From: Rhabdornis inornatus
Taxonomy: Eukaryota > Chordata > Aves > Passeriformes > Rhabdornithidae
Direction: 5' to 3'
Length of the DNA: 64,000 nt
Assembly (NCBI GenBank): GCA_013397075.1
Contig: VWZS01010887.1
Coordinates: 398,183-462,182 of the forward strand
Part shown: piece after piece, positions 1 to 10,624 of the stretch
Layout of the letters: every line of letters starts with the position of its first letter
How positions within the stretch are numbered: the stretch's first letter is position 1
The notes under the pieces: generated by a model
The model's input: the letters and a program-made list of their open reading frames with translations, nothing else
Database searches by the model: none
What the model was told of the DNA's origin: nothing
Program-made: the position numbers and the translations under genes

Positions 1-177
1 TCTTTAATTGATTGCTAATACATCAAATAACTGCAAATTCAAAAACCTTGCTTAATTTATATTCTAAGTTTCTACACAGTGGAAATTCTTCTGTACTACA
101 ACAGTTACGTACTTATTTATTCTTTATTCTTCACTGTTATGAGCTAAAATTATCAAGTAATCCATAATATGTCTTAC
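1..177 (-). other. RYR2: RYR2 intron 16 (5' part)
   Basis: Intron sequence downstream of exon 16, starting with the donor gtaaga at 177-172. It runs off the window edge. Nothing else is visible in it. Confidence 0.9.
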
Positions 178-313
178 CTAGTAATTCATACAAAGAATTC
201 AGAATAGATTTCCATGCTTCTCCTGCTTCCTTCCCAGCTACATCTGCAAAGTGAGCTGCACTGCTGTATACATTCAAGCGATCAATACATTCAAGAACAA
301 GATTGATCATACC
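178..313 (-). CDS. RYR2: RYR2 exon 16 (N-terminal domain C, RIH)
   Basis: 136 nt, entered in phase 0 after an acceptor read as tttttag and left in phase 1 at the donor gtaaga. It codes for 45 residues beginning GMINLVLECIDRLNVYSSAA and ending NSLYELL, with one base of the next Ala codon. These are about residues 493-538 of RYR2 and lie in the alpha-helical RIH (RyR and IP3R homology) domain, the C part of the N-terminal gating ring. The mammalian protein has His where this one has Asn before VYSS, a conservative difference. No signal peptide or membrane segment is expected here, because this part is cytosolic. Confidence 0.96.
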
Positions 314-993
314 CTAAAAATAAAAAAGCTCATATCGTCAGAGGAAAAAGAAAGGATTTTTAGATGCAAACACAAAAGATTTTCAGAAATCTAAGAAAAC
401 AAAACATAAAGGGTAGGTATGCAAAACACAAAAATATATGCGTGAAGTCAAACAAGCAATCCCAATAGAAAATTTTCCTTGGCGGAGGTAATAAACATCT
501 GCCATTTAGGATGATCAAATTAGAAAAAAAATAAACAGTATTAATGACATAATTTTAGGCATGATTTTATTCTGGAGGCCATTTAGGCATCTGACAAAGT
601 ATAGGCAACTATTATTACCAGAGAAATAATAGATAATATTAAACAAAATGCTTAAAGAATGTTTAGTAAACCAAAACATCCTTCAACATCAAGAGATTAT
701 AACAGAAAAAATTGATTCACACATAAGGAGAATATTATGGGTAGAGTTCAAGGCACAAGGTCATCTAATTTTATTATAAAGGGAAAAAGAAGTAAGGCCA
801 TAAATATATTTCTTCAAATATGCAGGAAAAACAGCAGATCTAGATAGATTATGAATATAGCAAATAGTTTGACTCTTCTAGGATAAAAAAACCCCACTGC
901 AACCATAATCTATATTAGACATCAACCCTACAGATACTGTGAAAGAATACTTGCAGACAATGTAGTGGAAAATCAGGAGTAAAACTGAAGTAC
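314..993 (-). other. RYR2: RYR2 intron 15 (680 bp)
   Basis: One of three introns of the window under 0.8 kb. The donor is gtactt and the acceptor is tttttag. It is AT-rich and I see no repeat or open frame of note in it. Confidence 0.9.
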
Positions 994-1177
994 CTCTTCT
1001 TGGAAGAGGTTCTGGCGATTCTTCAGTGCTCGGAGCCTGTTTTGTTTGTTTTCATGCTCCAGATGTTCATCAGGGGGGTGAAAGTAGCCAATCAAGTCCT
1101 GAAGGCTCAGACTGACTGACTCAATAGGCAAATCGATGGTTGAAGACTTCACTTTCTTGTTGAGAGAATCAAGGCCC
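994..1177 (-). CDS. RYR2: RYR2 exon 15 (link into RIH domain)
   Basis: 184 nt with acceptor cttcttacag and donor gtactt. The first base completes the Arg codon begun in exon 14, followed by 61 codons from GLDSLNKKVKSSTIDLPIES to NRQNLFQEE, ending in phase 0. It corresponds to about residues 431-492. The motif LSLQDLIGYFHPPDEHLEHE is diagnostic of ryanodine receptors and begins the helical RIH domain. The segment GLDSLNKKVKSST is the most variable part, as expected for a surface loop. The length equals that of human exon 15 as I recall it. The donor gtactt is weaker than consensus, but the exon ends in GAAGAG. Confidence 0.96.
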
Positions 1178-3113
1178 CTGTAAGAAGATGCAAAGTCTCC
1201 TGAGAATTGAAAATTAATTTACTTTATCATTCAAAGTCTTTATTTATTTAAAAGCAAAGTTTGTTTAGATGCCAAAGCTAATTTTCTGACAGCAACTTGT
1301 CAAAAATTCCTCATATCTGTCCATTCTCCATTTAACAACCTACCCCTCCCTTCCCAAACAAAACCTGAAAGCATGAAATATGGTATTTCTGGTATTTTTT
1401 TTTTCAAATCCAAAAACCACATTTTGATATCCTACCTATAGATGTAGCAATTTCAGAGGCAGAACAGAAGGTGAAGAGAAGTTATTGTAAACTGGTACAA
1501 AGCATCATGAAACTAGAGTGGACACAAGTTAAAGAGACCAGTCCTGCGGTGCTGTGGAGAGTCCAAATTGCCCATGGAGGCTCTCAAACACATCTCCAAC
1601 CTGTTCTTAAGCCCTTTCCAGTGTGGAAAGATGCAACACTTCTACACACTCTGTCTTAGCACTTCATTAGCCTTATAGCTTCCCTGATACCCAATTCAAG
1701 CTTGGCCTTGCTGAAGTCTATGAACATTCTCTCTTAGAAGTTCTCATCCATGTTATACCTGCCCCTTGCTCAGCTGAATCCCTTTGCAAATAATGCAAAA
1801 TTTCAAAAGGATAGCTACACAAGTTATCTTTAAGAGTTAATTTTTATTGCGAGCATGTTATCCAAACTGCATTTTTTTTACTGACTTCATGAGGAAGAAC
1901 TGGAGCATACACTTAGAAGAATAATTTTCATCCTCTTCAATTCAGCTTTTTCTTTTTGAAGTAACATCCTGCCAAATCTAAAGTGCTAAATGCTGCCTTG
2001 GACTCCCTGTGCACTCCACAAAAATCTCCACTGTAATTTAGCAATACCTTGATTTGTGAAACCTTATTATTAAATTGCCTTTCTCTGTCTTTATCTTTTA
2101 TGGCATTCTTAGAAGCTTCTATGAAGATATATTATTTACAAAGTGACCTAGGGCTTACATTTCCTTCGTATTTCAAATTTCATAGTGTAAACAATTTTCC
2201 TGACAGGTGATTTTGTCCTGTTTTTAAGTACCTTGTTATATGTTTTTCATCAAATTGAGATGTCTATGTCTTTGTCTGTGCCCTTACTTAGGACATGGTT
2301 GCTTCAGGTCACCATCTCCTACACTATCTTTTTCTTGTGACAAATGAGTTCATACGAAATTCTTATCATTCCATACAGTCTTACTGCATATAATTCTTTT
2401 TCTAATGCAAGCTACACTGATGAAAGGGCGTTTCATCAATTACTGAAGTCACAAGCATTTGAGAATTAGCATTTTATCAGTGTTATTTTGGAATAGGAAG
2501 ATAAATGCAAATTACATACATCTGACAGATTTTTAAATGGCTAATTATTATAAAATACAACACAACATTTTTCATGTTTCAAAATATTAAAGAAACAAGT
2601 AGCATTAAAAGGGAACATATAAGCAATGTGTAATGTGAGGGTATAAAGAAGGTATAATTTTAAAGAAAACTTCTTGAGACTGTGAATTTCTTCAGTATGT
2701 TTGTGTTTTTTACAGATCTATAATTACACAGTTATCTCACTCTTCCAGGTTTTTCAAGGAAGATCACCTTTAAAAGCCATACTTAGAAAAGAAAAAGCTA
2801 CATGACTTAAAGCAAATTTTGGCAAGGAAAAATCTCTTTTATGGTTTGTTTGCATTTTCAGTATGTTTATGCATTTAAATCGAGATTGAGCAATAAATTA
2901 ATGTTAGAAGATAGAGAAAAAAAAATTGACCAGTATCTGTCAAAGTGCTTATCTGCTGATAACACAAAGAACTGACATAAAGTCCAGTTTGAGAAACACT
3001 GATCTATTTTTTTTTTGAAGGATAAATTGTTCCCTGTTGTGTTAATGGCAACCTTGAATAAAACTGAAGAGAAAAAAAAGAAAAGTGATGAAAAGATTGG
3101 TCTAAAAGCACAC
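1178..3113 (-). other. RYR2: RYR2 intron 14 (1936 bp)
   Basis: AT-rich spacer between exons 14 and 15. Short open frames such as the one at 1471-1659 show no family resemblance or splice logic. No recognisable repeat is seen. Confidence 0.88.
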
Positions 3114-3235
3114 CTTATGAACCTGTTGAAAAGGAAGACTGTACTACGGATGACACGTGCTGTACGGGATTCTTCATTCTGAGACCTGGACAGTGTTAAA
3201 CCATCATCCATGTGCCCTTCATGGTGCATTATTGC
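3114..3235 (-). CDS. RYR2: RYR2 exon 14 (end of MIR/beta-trefoil B)
   Basis: 122 nt, entered in phase 0 after acceptor cag and left in phase 2 at the donor gtgtgc. It codes for 40 residues, AIMHHEGHMDDGLTLSRSQN through STVFLFNRFI, plus two bases of the next Arg. It corresponds to about residues 391-430. The HMDDGLTL motif is the last beta-trefoil repeat, and the helix ARVIRSTVFLFNRFI begins domain C. Arginines at the positions equivalent to human R414, R417 and R420 are all present. R420 and R414 are reported arrhythmia (CPVT) sites in humans, so their retention argues for a working channel. The donor lacks the usual gtaag/gtgag core, and an open frame continues 40-odd codons into the intron. 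Confidence 0.97.
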
Positions 3236-4295
3236 CTGAAAACAAAAGCAAAAAGCATTCACTTCAAAATGAAATGTTAAATAAGAAGTCTGAAAACTCA
3301 CATAGGAAGGCAGGCTAGGAAATTATGAAGTCACATACAAAAATAACAATTTTATTAAAAACAGAAAATTCCATCGTTTAGTTTCTCATGCCCAAGGACA
3401 CATCCGTACTGAGGTTTAGTGCTATACTAACGTCAGAGCCACAGCTTTTGTAAACAACATACTTTATTCTTAAAAAAAAATAAATAAATAAAATCTGAGG
3501 GGTTTTTGTTTGTTGTTTGTTTTCATCACCATTCAAAACACTTCCCTTATAGAGCAGCAAATCCCCAAATCAGACAAGATCATAACATGTATTCGTTACT
3601 GGTCCTCATTTCTAAGGGTGTTACTGGCCTTTTCTGACTATCCTTTCAGTCATTTCCAATAACTTTCATGTCTAGTTCTCATGGCTCTGAAGGTATTCAA
3701 TCCAATTCACATAAATATTTTAAAATTCTGCTCTGTGTAGTTCTGGTATCTAAAATAGTCACAGAAAACACTACAGCGTTAAGTTGCAAAGGAATCTTTT
3801 CCCTACTCTATGATGCTGAGCTAGCATTCAGCTTGGCTGTGATTATTCTATAAATGAAGAAATCTCTCAGGACTCAAGACTTGAACATTCTAGCCCAAAA
3901 GGTAATACACTTATAATGTGGAAAAAAGAGACTTTGAACTAAAAGCTTCCCCAATCCAAACTACAGTGAAGAAAGACATCTTAGCATATTCTGTAGGTTG
4001 TTACTAATATTTTAGTTTGAAATCTAATATATCCAAATTTATCAATATTTGTGAGATAATGTCTACAGGTTAACACATGGACTTTGTCCGGCCTTCAGTT
4101 TGAGAATTCAGTACACCACTTAACTTTTCAATGTGACTGAAAAACCCCACTCTTTCATCCAGCAAGCATGCTTAAAATATCTGAAATCCAGAAATTAGCT
4201 GGCTCACGTAGCTCCCTTCATTTCCCAACCCCCCAGCCCCCACCCACTCTATCAGACTGCGAATGAATGAAATCCATTCCTATTTACAGTCTTAC
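3236..4295 (-). other. RYR2: RYR2 intron 13 (1060 bp)
   Basis: Starts with donor gtaaga at 4295 and ends with cag before exon 14. It contains an A-rich simple stretch near 3470-3520 and nothing else that I recognise. Confidence 0.88.
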
Positions 4296-4460
4296 CTTTC
4301 GCTGCAGAGAACCCATCCTTACAGACTTTGCATCAGCAGACTGGTATGTGAGCCATAAGCCTGTATCTACATGTTGTATGAAGCATATTGAATCCCCATA
4401 CTTTATTTCAGGTGCTCCCATTCCATCCACCTCTTTTCTTGTCCCTATGTCCAACTTTTC
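4296..4460 (-). CDS. RYR2: RYR2 exon 13 (MIR/beta-trefoil domain B)
   Basis: 165 nt, exactly 55 codons in phase 0-0, so skipping would keep the frame. Acceptor ttcatcag and donor gtaaga. The product runs from EKLDIGTRKEVDGMGAPEIK to KSVRMGSLQRK and corresponds to about residues 336-390. GDSICFIQHVDTGLWLTYQS is a classic MIR repeat (GD.V...H..TG.WL.Y) of the beta-trefoil domain B. HVDTGLWLTYQS separates RYR2 from the other two paralogues. TRKEVDGMGAPE is the loop that differs most from mammals. Confidence 0.97.
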
Positions 4461-7400
4461 CTGATGAAGAAAAAAATGTATACACAAACAATAACCAATG
4501 TGTTCATATTCACATAAAACAATAAATATTAGGAAATTGTCCAGAACAGGACCTAAAAGAAAATTTAAGATCCTTCTTTAAAGATATTACTAAAAACATG
4601 GGATAGTGTAACTTTTACTTTAAGACAAAGAGAAATCCGATCCATGCAAAAATCTAGCCTGGTATACTAGAGAAATTCCATGTATTAATTTCACCTGCAT
4701 AGCAAAGAACTGGGATCACAACTGACAACACATTATTACTGAAATATAAGAGCTTACAAAACAACCCCAGACACATTAACTCTCCTAGCTGAACCAGGCA
4801 TTAACCTTCACAAGCTTTTTCTTGGGCATTTGGGGTTTTTATCCAGCCTGGAAAAGATGAGCTCCATCCAACAATCATTGAGAGATGGCCTTTAATCTGT
4901 CACTGCCCAGCAATGGGCGCAGTACTTCTGGAAAAAAGCAATCCACTTCTGCATGACTGGCCCGCAAACTATTAATGGCATGACAGCACGTCATTCCAGC
5001 TGGTGTTCTGTAGAGACAGCAGCTGTTTCAGGAGAGGAAATGTAGTATCCCAAACAATGCTAGAGTTTGTGGCTCTAATTTGAGGCATTCCCCCAATACC
5101 TAGTCTTCCTAAGCACAAACTGCTTCTGAACAGACTTCAGAGTATGAACAAATCCTGCTTCATGGCAGATCACCCACTTAATCTCTCCAAAAACATGCAG
5201 TTCAACTGACGGATATACCTTTGGCTTTACATTCAGTATGCAACAAGACCCCCTTAACCAAGTACAGCTTCAACATTCTGGGATTCTCCTGATCAGCAGG
5301 AGACCTTCCTGCAGCTACTCAGAGTAATGTTACGAATGGTGAGACAAAAACTTCTTCCTGTTCTACCTGTCTACAAACAGGAAAGATTAAAAGAATGATT
5401 ACTTCATACACACATGCCCTGACAATGTGGGAAGACAGCTTCAGAGTAAAAGTTGAGAAAGATGAACAAACAACAAATTCTAATTTATTAAAGTTTTTTT
5501 TAAAGCATTTTTTAAGTAAGGGGAAACATCCTGTAACTAGATTTTCAGCCTACAATCATGAATGCATTTTGAAGCATTTGGAAAAAAAAAGTACAATAGT
5601 ATGGAGGTGAAATTCTTATGATTCCTTTTCAAAACATTAAATTTTCAGATATATTATATTCATCAATTCAGCTTGTTTTCTGATTGTTTCTGGATATAAA
5701 TGTTAATTTCCGTACCGAGTAAATGACTTTCAGTATTTCTTAAGTGCTGAAATTCTTATTAAAATCTTGTCCATTGATACATGGTAGTAACTAATTTATT
5801 AATAATCTAATAATCCAATTAGAGTTATTGTGTGGCTCTATTACCTTACCTATTATTTTGTTCATATCATTCCTCTAAATGTTGCATTCAATTCTTTCAA
5901 AAGCTAGCACAAATAACCTGAATGTAGTAACAGTTGGAAATTGAAAAGCTACTTATAATAGGACATTGTAAACAAATGATGATACAGGAAAAAATAAATT
6001 AGATCCTGATTTCAAGCTCCAGTTTTTTGAATTCTCTTTATAACTAGAAGATACTGTGAACGCATACTGTGCTTCTACATTGTAAGATTTTCTTTTTTTC
6101 AGGTCTCACAATTAATTTCTTAAGATGTGAATATAAGAATGCATGAATTTTCTCATAAAGCACTGTAAATAAGAGGAGGGATTATTAACTTAAAGGATTT
6201 TTGCATTCTTTGTTAAAAATCTACTGGGCTGTAACAGAAAGTGAAGGGGTTTGATACTGAAATTTTCATTCCCATTAGAATTAAAATTACTTGGCATAAA
6301 AACTGCAGTGCCAACAATTTGTCAAACAAGATCTCTATTCTCACTGATGTAAGTACACTAACAGTTCTGAGTGCATGTTTAAAGCCCAGGTTGAAATCAA
6401 TCCCCGTGAGCTCTGTCCTGCAAAATAAATTTAGTAGCCAGGAAAGCTATTACAGTGTCAAAGTTGAATTACATGTAGGAGAGAAACAGAAGACTAGAGG
6501 ATGGTGTAGGGCAGCAGGCATTACACCATTCATTTGGGAGCTTCAAGACTGAGATTTTTGTGGGAGTGAACAGGAACCACAAATTGTTTTATAAAGGGGA
6601 AGATTTGAATGGAGTGCTCGGTTCATATCAATAAATAGGTAGTTGAGAAAGCACATATAACAAATCAATCTCATTATCTACAGTACAGTAGTGCATCAGT
6701 GAAAATGGGGATCTGAAAAGCATCAGAAATCACCGTGTCACTAATTAATAATGGTTCATTGGCACAGACATTACATGTGCAAGTAATGTGCAAGTTTGCA
6801 GCCACACTCTTACCACATACATAACCTGTCATTACCGAACCATCCACTAATTCTTCCTACAGCATTTTTACAAACAAAACCTTCAGTTTTATTTGTAGTC
6901 TAGACCCATTCTCAGATGATCAACCTTGTCTAAACAAGGATCTAAAATCTTCATTTATTACACTGGACCAAACAGCAACAGGTGGGTTTTGCAACAGTCT
7001 GTAAACCAACTCAGTACTGCAAAACAAGAATGCATTGGAAATGAGCAGATTTATTGAATAATAAGCCAGATTTTCTCCAGAAGGCTGTTCTCTTTGTAAA
7101 CAGTGTTCATTCCACGCATACAAGAACACAAGCCAATCTTCCCACTTTTGTTGTTGGTTAAATGAACAAAATCTTTTAAAAATGGTTTCATTCTAATGTT
7201 GAAAAATTATTCTATGAAGCCTCACCGTAACCATTATTTCAGTCTAAAGTTTCTGTTTAACTCTTTATAACATTCCAAAACGGATTGCCTTGGTTAAGGC
7301 TTGTCCTTTCAACTCTACCTCCTGCTGTCTGACCTAACCCATTCTCTCTGTGGCACACTTTCAGGACTGATATTTTAAGACCTCACCAACTACAATAAGC

Positions 7401-7984
7401 TAATTTATGGCTGCTTTTTAAGTGACATTAATATAATTTCAATAAAATTTTAGAAGAAAAAATGAGAAAGAAAAAGCTGAAGACATCAAAATAAAAGCCA
7501 TACCATTTCATTAAAATTTATATATTTCTGTCGTCTAGAAAAGACTACGGACAGGAAAAGCAGACTTAGTACAGAATGTACAAACATTTCTAAATTGGTA
7601 AAATTACCTTATTTCAGTGGAATAGTGATATTAAAACAATGTTCTTTATCAAAAATAATCAATATTGAGCAAATGGAAGAGAAAAAAATTCACAAAACTT
7701 GTTCTCTACAAACACAAGTCTATTAAAAGAGCCATATGCATGGGAAATAAATTGTAGGTATCTGTAGACATCCTGTGCTGAATGAAGCAGAAATACCAGA
7801 GAGAAAAAGAGAAAAAAAGAAAGTAATTTTCTGAATTTCAGATTCTTGAAATGCATTTTGCATTTAATGATAATTATTAGGGCAATATATGATAACCAGA
7901 GAACAAAGGCTGATTACCAGAAAGAAAAATGAAGCGACTGTTAGCTCCTCAGAAAACCCTTATCTTTTGAGTGCTGTTTAGCAA

Positions 7985-8022
7985 CACAAAAAACCCAAAA
8001 CAAACAAACAAAAAAAAAAACC
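7985..8022. repeat. A-rich simple repeat with AAAC units
   Basis: A run of A-rich sequence with caaacaaacaaac followed by a poly-A of about ten bases. This is low-complexity sequence. Confidence 0.7.
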
Positions 8023-8739
8023 CCTTTAGCATTCCAGTTCTCTTCTGGGTTATTTTTTAAATGAAGTACTGGCAAGCTAACATGTTTAAGATGATGAGCC
8101 CTTGCAAATAATAAGGTATAAAATGTAAATGTTGAGCCTCCATATTTGCATGTGATTCTTCAGGTTTGCAGGTGACATATTTTCAGCACTATCTCTGCAA
8201 ACATGAAAGCTGCTTTTCTTACAGTAATTGAAGTTATTACTCACACGCTTGAAGGAACTGATCCTTTAACACTTTACTCTCCCTTGTTTTGTTTTTGCCT
8301 ATTTAAAGCTAACTTACTATTGTGCAAGAAATGGAAGCTTAACAATTCTTCCCACTTCTGCAGCTACTGCAAGGAAGAATTATGACTGTGGCAAAAAAGG
8401 GGATGAAATTTCAGTAAGAAAGACCTAGCCACTTGAAACATCCACAGGTTTTAATGCTCTGTACTCAATAAAAAAGTTTAGGGGCTCCCTCTTATCCTGG
8501 GTGCTAATACATACAACAACATAATTGAAAATTTGGGTGGTTTGTTCAAACATACTTGGAGGAAAAGAGAACCTTAATCTGCATACCTTATTTACAGAAG
8601 CCCTTCTAGCACTCCTATAATTTGAAATGGTTTTTTAATACTCTTTCCCAGAGAGGGAAGGGACCTAAAATTTTTTAATGCTGGTAGCCTTACAAAGTGA
8701 AACATGACACTCCTATAACAAGTCCAAAGCAGGAGACTG

Positions 8740-8848
8740 AATCGCAGAATGGGTCAGGTTAGAAAGTACCACTCTGGGTCATCTGGTCCAAGTTCCCTGG
8801 TGAATCAGTCATTCTAGAGCACATGACACAAGATTGCATCCAGATTTG
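8740..8848 (-). mobile_element. CR1 LINE 3'-end fragment (minus)
   Basis: The plus strand reads atcgcagaatgggtcagg, then the hallmark ctctgggtcatctggtccaa, then agagcacatgacacaagat. This is the reverse complement of a CR1 3' untranslated end, the main avian non-LTR retrotransposon. It is truncated and diverged and keeps no coding sequence. Boundaries are approximate. Confidence 0.75.
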
Positions 8849-9761
8849 ATTTATCCTCAGCAAAACATATATTCCTCTGCCTCCTCTGTGGTATCTCTGT
8901 AATTCCCTCCAAGTAAGTAATTCATTAAAATTAATATTGATATCCACAACATTTACATCAAATATGATCTTCAAGACTTCCAATTTCTTCCAAAATCCAT
9001 ATTTAAAAAATGTTAGTATTATATTTGTCATGTGCTGATTAGTTTATATACCCTTCTTAAAATTCTCTCATTACTTCAATTGATTACCATAACAAGTTTC
9101 TACCTGCCCCAAAGCCTTTTGTCTCTGGTCAGCTCAGCATAGGATAGGTTTGGCCACTAAAAACCAAGTAAATGTTAACCTTTCATTTTGAGCATGGCAG
9201 AACAAAACCATTTCAAAATCTAAAACCTCAAAATAGTTTCAAATGAGACTTCCAAATTCAGGCTGGGAAAAAAAGGAATAAAAAGAAGAAACTTCAAATA
9301 CAACATCACCTAGTCTCCAAAACACATATGCATATGCTACACAGAAAATAGAGATAAACCACCTTATCTATATCAACAAGAGACATTCTTTATTGCTAAA
9401 AATTCTTGCCTTCAAGTATTTTTTGGACTAAATAAACCATGTAACAGTAGAGCCCAGTATACGGTTCTACTCTTTCTGGAGCACTTCCTGCTGACAACCC
9501 ATCTTGAAAAATCAGGGAGTAAATTATTCTGTCCCTCTTGCTTGCAAGTGTTGAAATCTATACTAGCTGCAACAGGAAACTCCCAATATGGCTGCACTGC
9601 ATTGCCCTAAAATATTTAAGTATTTCTATGACTTTTCTAATTGGTTCCAAAAAAGATACATTCTCTGGGTCTCAAAACCATCCCCTGAAGTCTTTGTTGG
9701 CAAGGTGCAAAAGTCTATATACCTGCTTTTGGATATCTTTTCTTTTCTTATCTTCCCAAGC

Positions 9762-9762
9762 N
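9762..9762. other. Single ambiguous base (N)
   Basis: The only N in the window, within intron 12. It has no effect on any exon. Confidence 0.99.
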
Positions 9763-10467
9763 AGAAGTTATTGAGTAATTCTGTTTATTGCTACTTTGTA
9801 TTTTAGAAGACAGTTTTTACAACAACAAAATTAATGTTGGAAAACTTTCAGACAAAATGCTACAGGTGGAAAGTATGAGAAATAAAGGATATTTAATAAT
9901 TTATCATAGTATTATTCTTAGCTGTTTACCCACTACAGAAGTACTGGTTTAAACTTGAAGTGCTTATCAAAGCTGTCAGAATGAAAAGTCAGACTCTGGT
10001 AATTTCAGATTAGAATACAGTAAAGTATCTGCTAAGAGAAATCCTGAATTTCCAATTTAATTTCAGTAACTTACAATATTATAAAACTTTCCTGTGTTAG
10101 ACAACAGATATAAGAAGTGAAACAGCAGAGACGTTTATCAGAAAAACAAATTAGAAATTAGTATACTGCTCAAAAGTGGGCAAGCAGTACAAAAAAAACC
10201 CCAAACCAATCAATAAAAAAGCAACAAATTAACAAGAAAAAAAAATAAAGAAACCCCCAGACAGCCAGGCAGCAATACATAGAGAAAGTATGATAAAAGA
10301 AGCTTTCTAGTTATTGATTATACTGCATTTTGGAATTTTTTTAATCAGTGAAAAGTAGAAGGCTCCAATAATTAAAGCAATAACAACAAACAGAAAGCAT
10401 CTAAATCTTGCTTTCAAAAGAGACTGGAATTATTACTAGTAATATTAATGCTGCACTGATTCCATAC

Positions 10468-10624
10468 CTTGGAAGACCGAAAACAGAATGCTGTAGATTT
10501 TACATCTGCCTTCTCTTTGTCTGTAAGAAGAAGACTCTTGTCATCCAGGAGACTTAAATATTTTCCTGTTGTTATATGTCTTAGTCTGAATGGTTGTCCC
10601 CATCTAATGTGGCTGCCACTCCAC
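10468..10624 (-). CDS. RYR2: RYR2 exon 12 (MIR/beta-trefoil domain B)
   Basis: 157 nt with acceptor ctcttag and donor gtatgg. The first G completes the Ala codon from exon 11, then 52 codons run from WSGSHIRWGQPFRLRHITTG to STAFCFRSSK, ending in phase 0. It corresponds to about residues 283-335. WGQPFRLRHITTGKYLSL is a MIR repeat, and DKEKADVKSTAFCFRSSK is the conserved linker to the next one. Compared with the mammalian protein I see Val to Ile in RLRH(V/I)TTG and a small cluster of changes in LSLLDDKSLLLTDKE, all conservative or in a loop. Confidence 0.97.

Larger units (their letters stand above)
4461..10467 (-). other. RYR2: RYR2 intron 12 (6007 bp)
   Basis: Donor gtatgg at 10467. It holds a CR1 remnant at 8740-8848, an (AAAC)n/poly-A stretch at about 7985-8022 and one ambiguous base at 9762. 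The segment 4790-5400 has somewhat higher GC and looks like an old unassigned insertion, but I cannot place it in a family. Open frames up to 103 codons (6241-6552) show no recognisable domain. Confidence 0.85.

Noticed and set aside
2867..3301. 144-codon minus-strand open frame as a gene
   Set aside because: Only residues within 3114-3235 belong to RYR2 exon 14; the rest is read-through into flanking introns.
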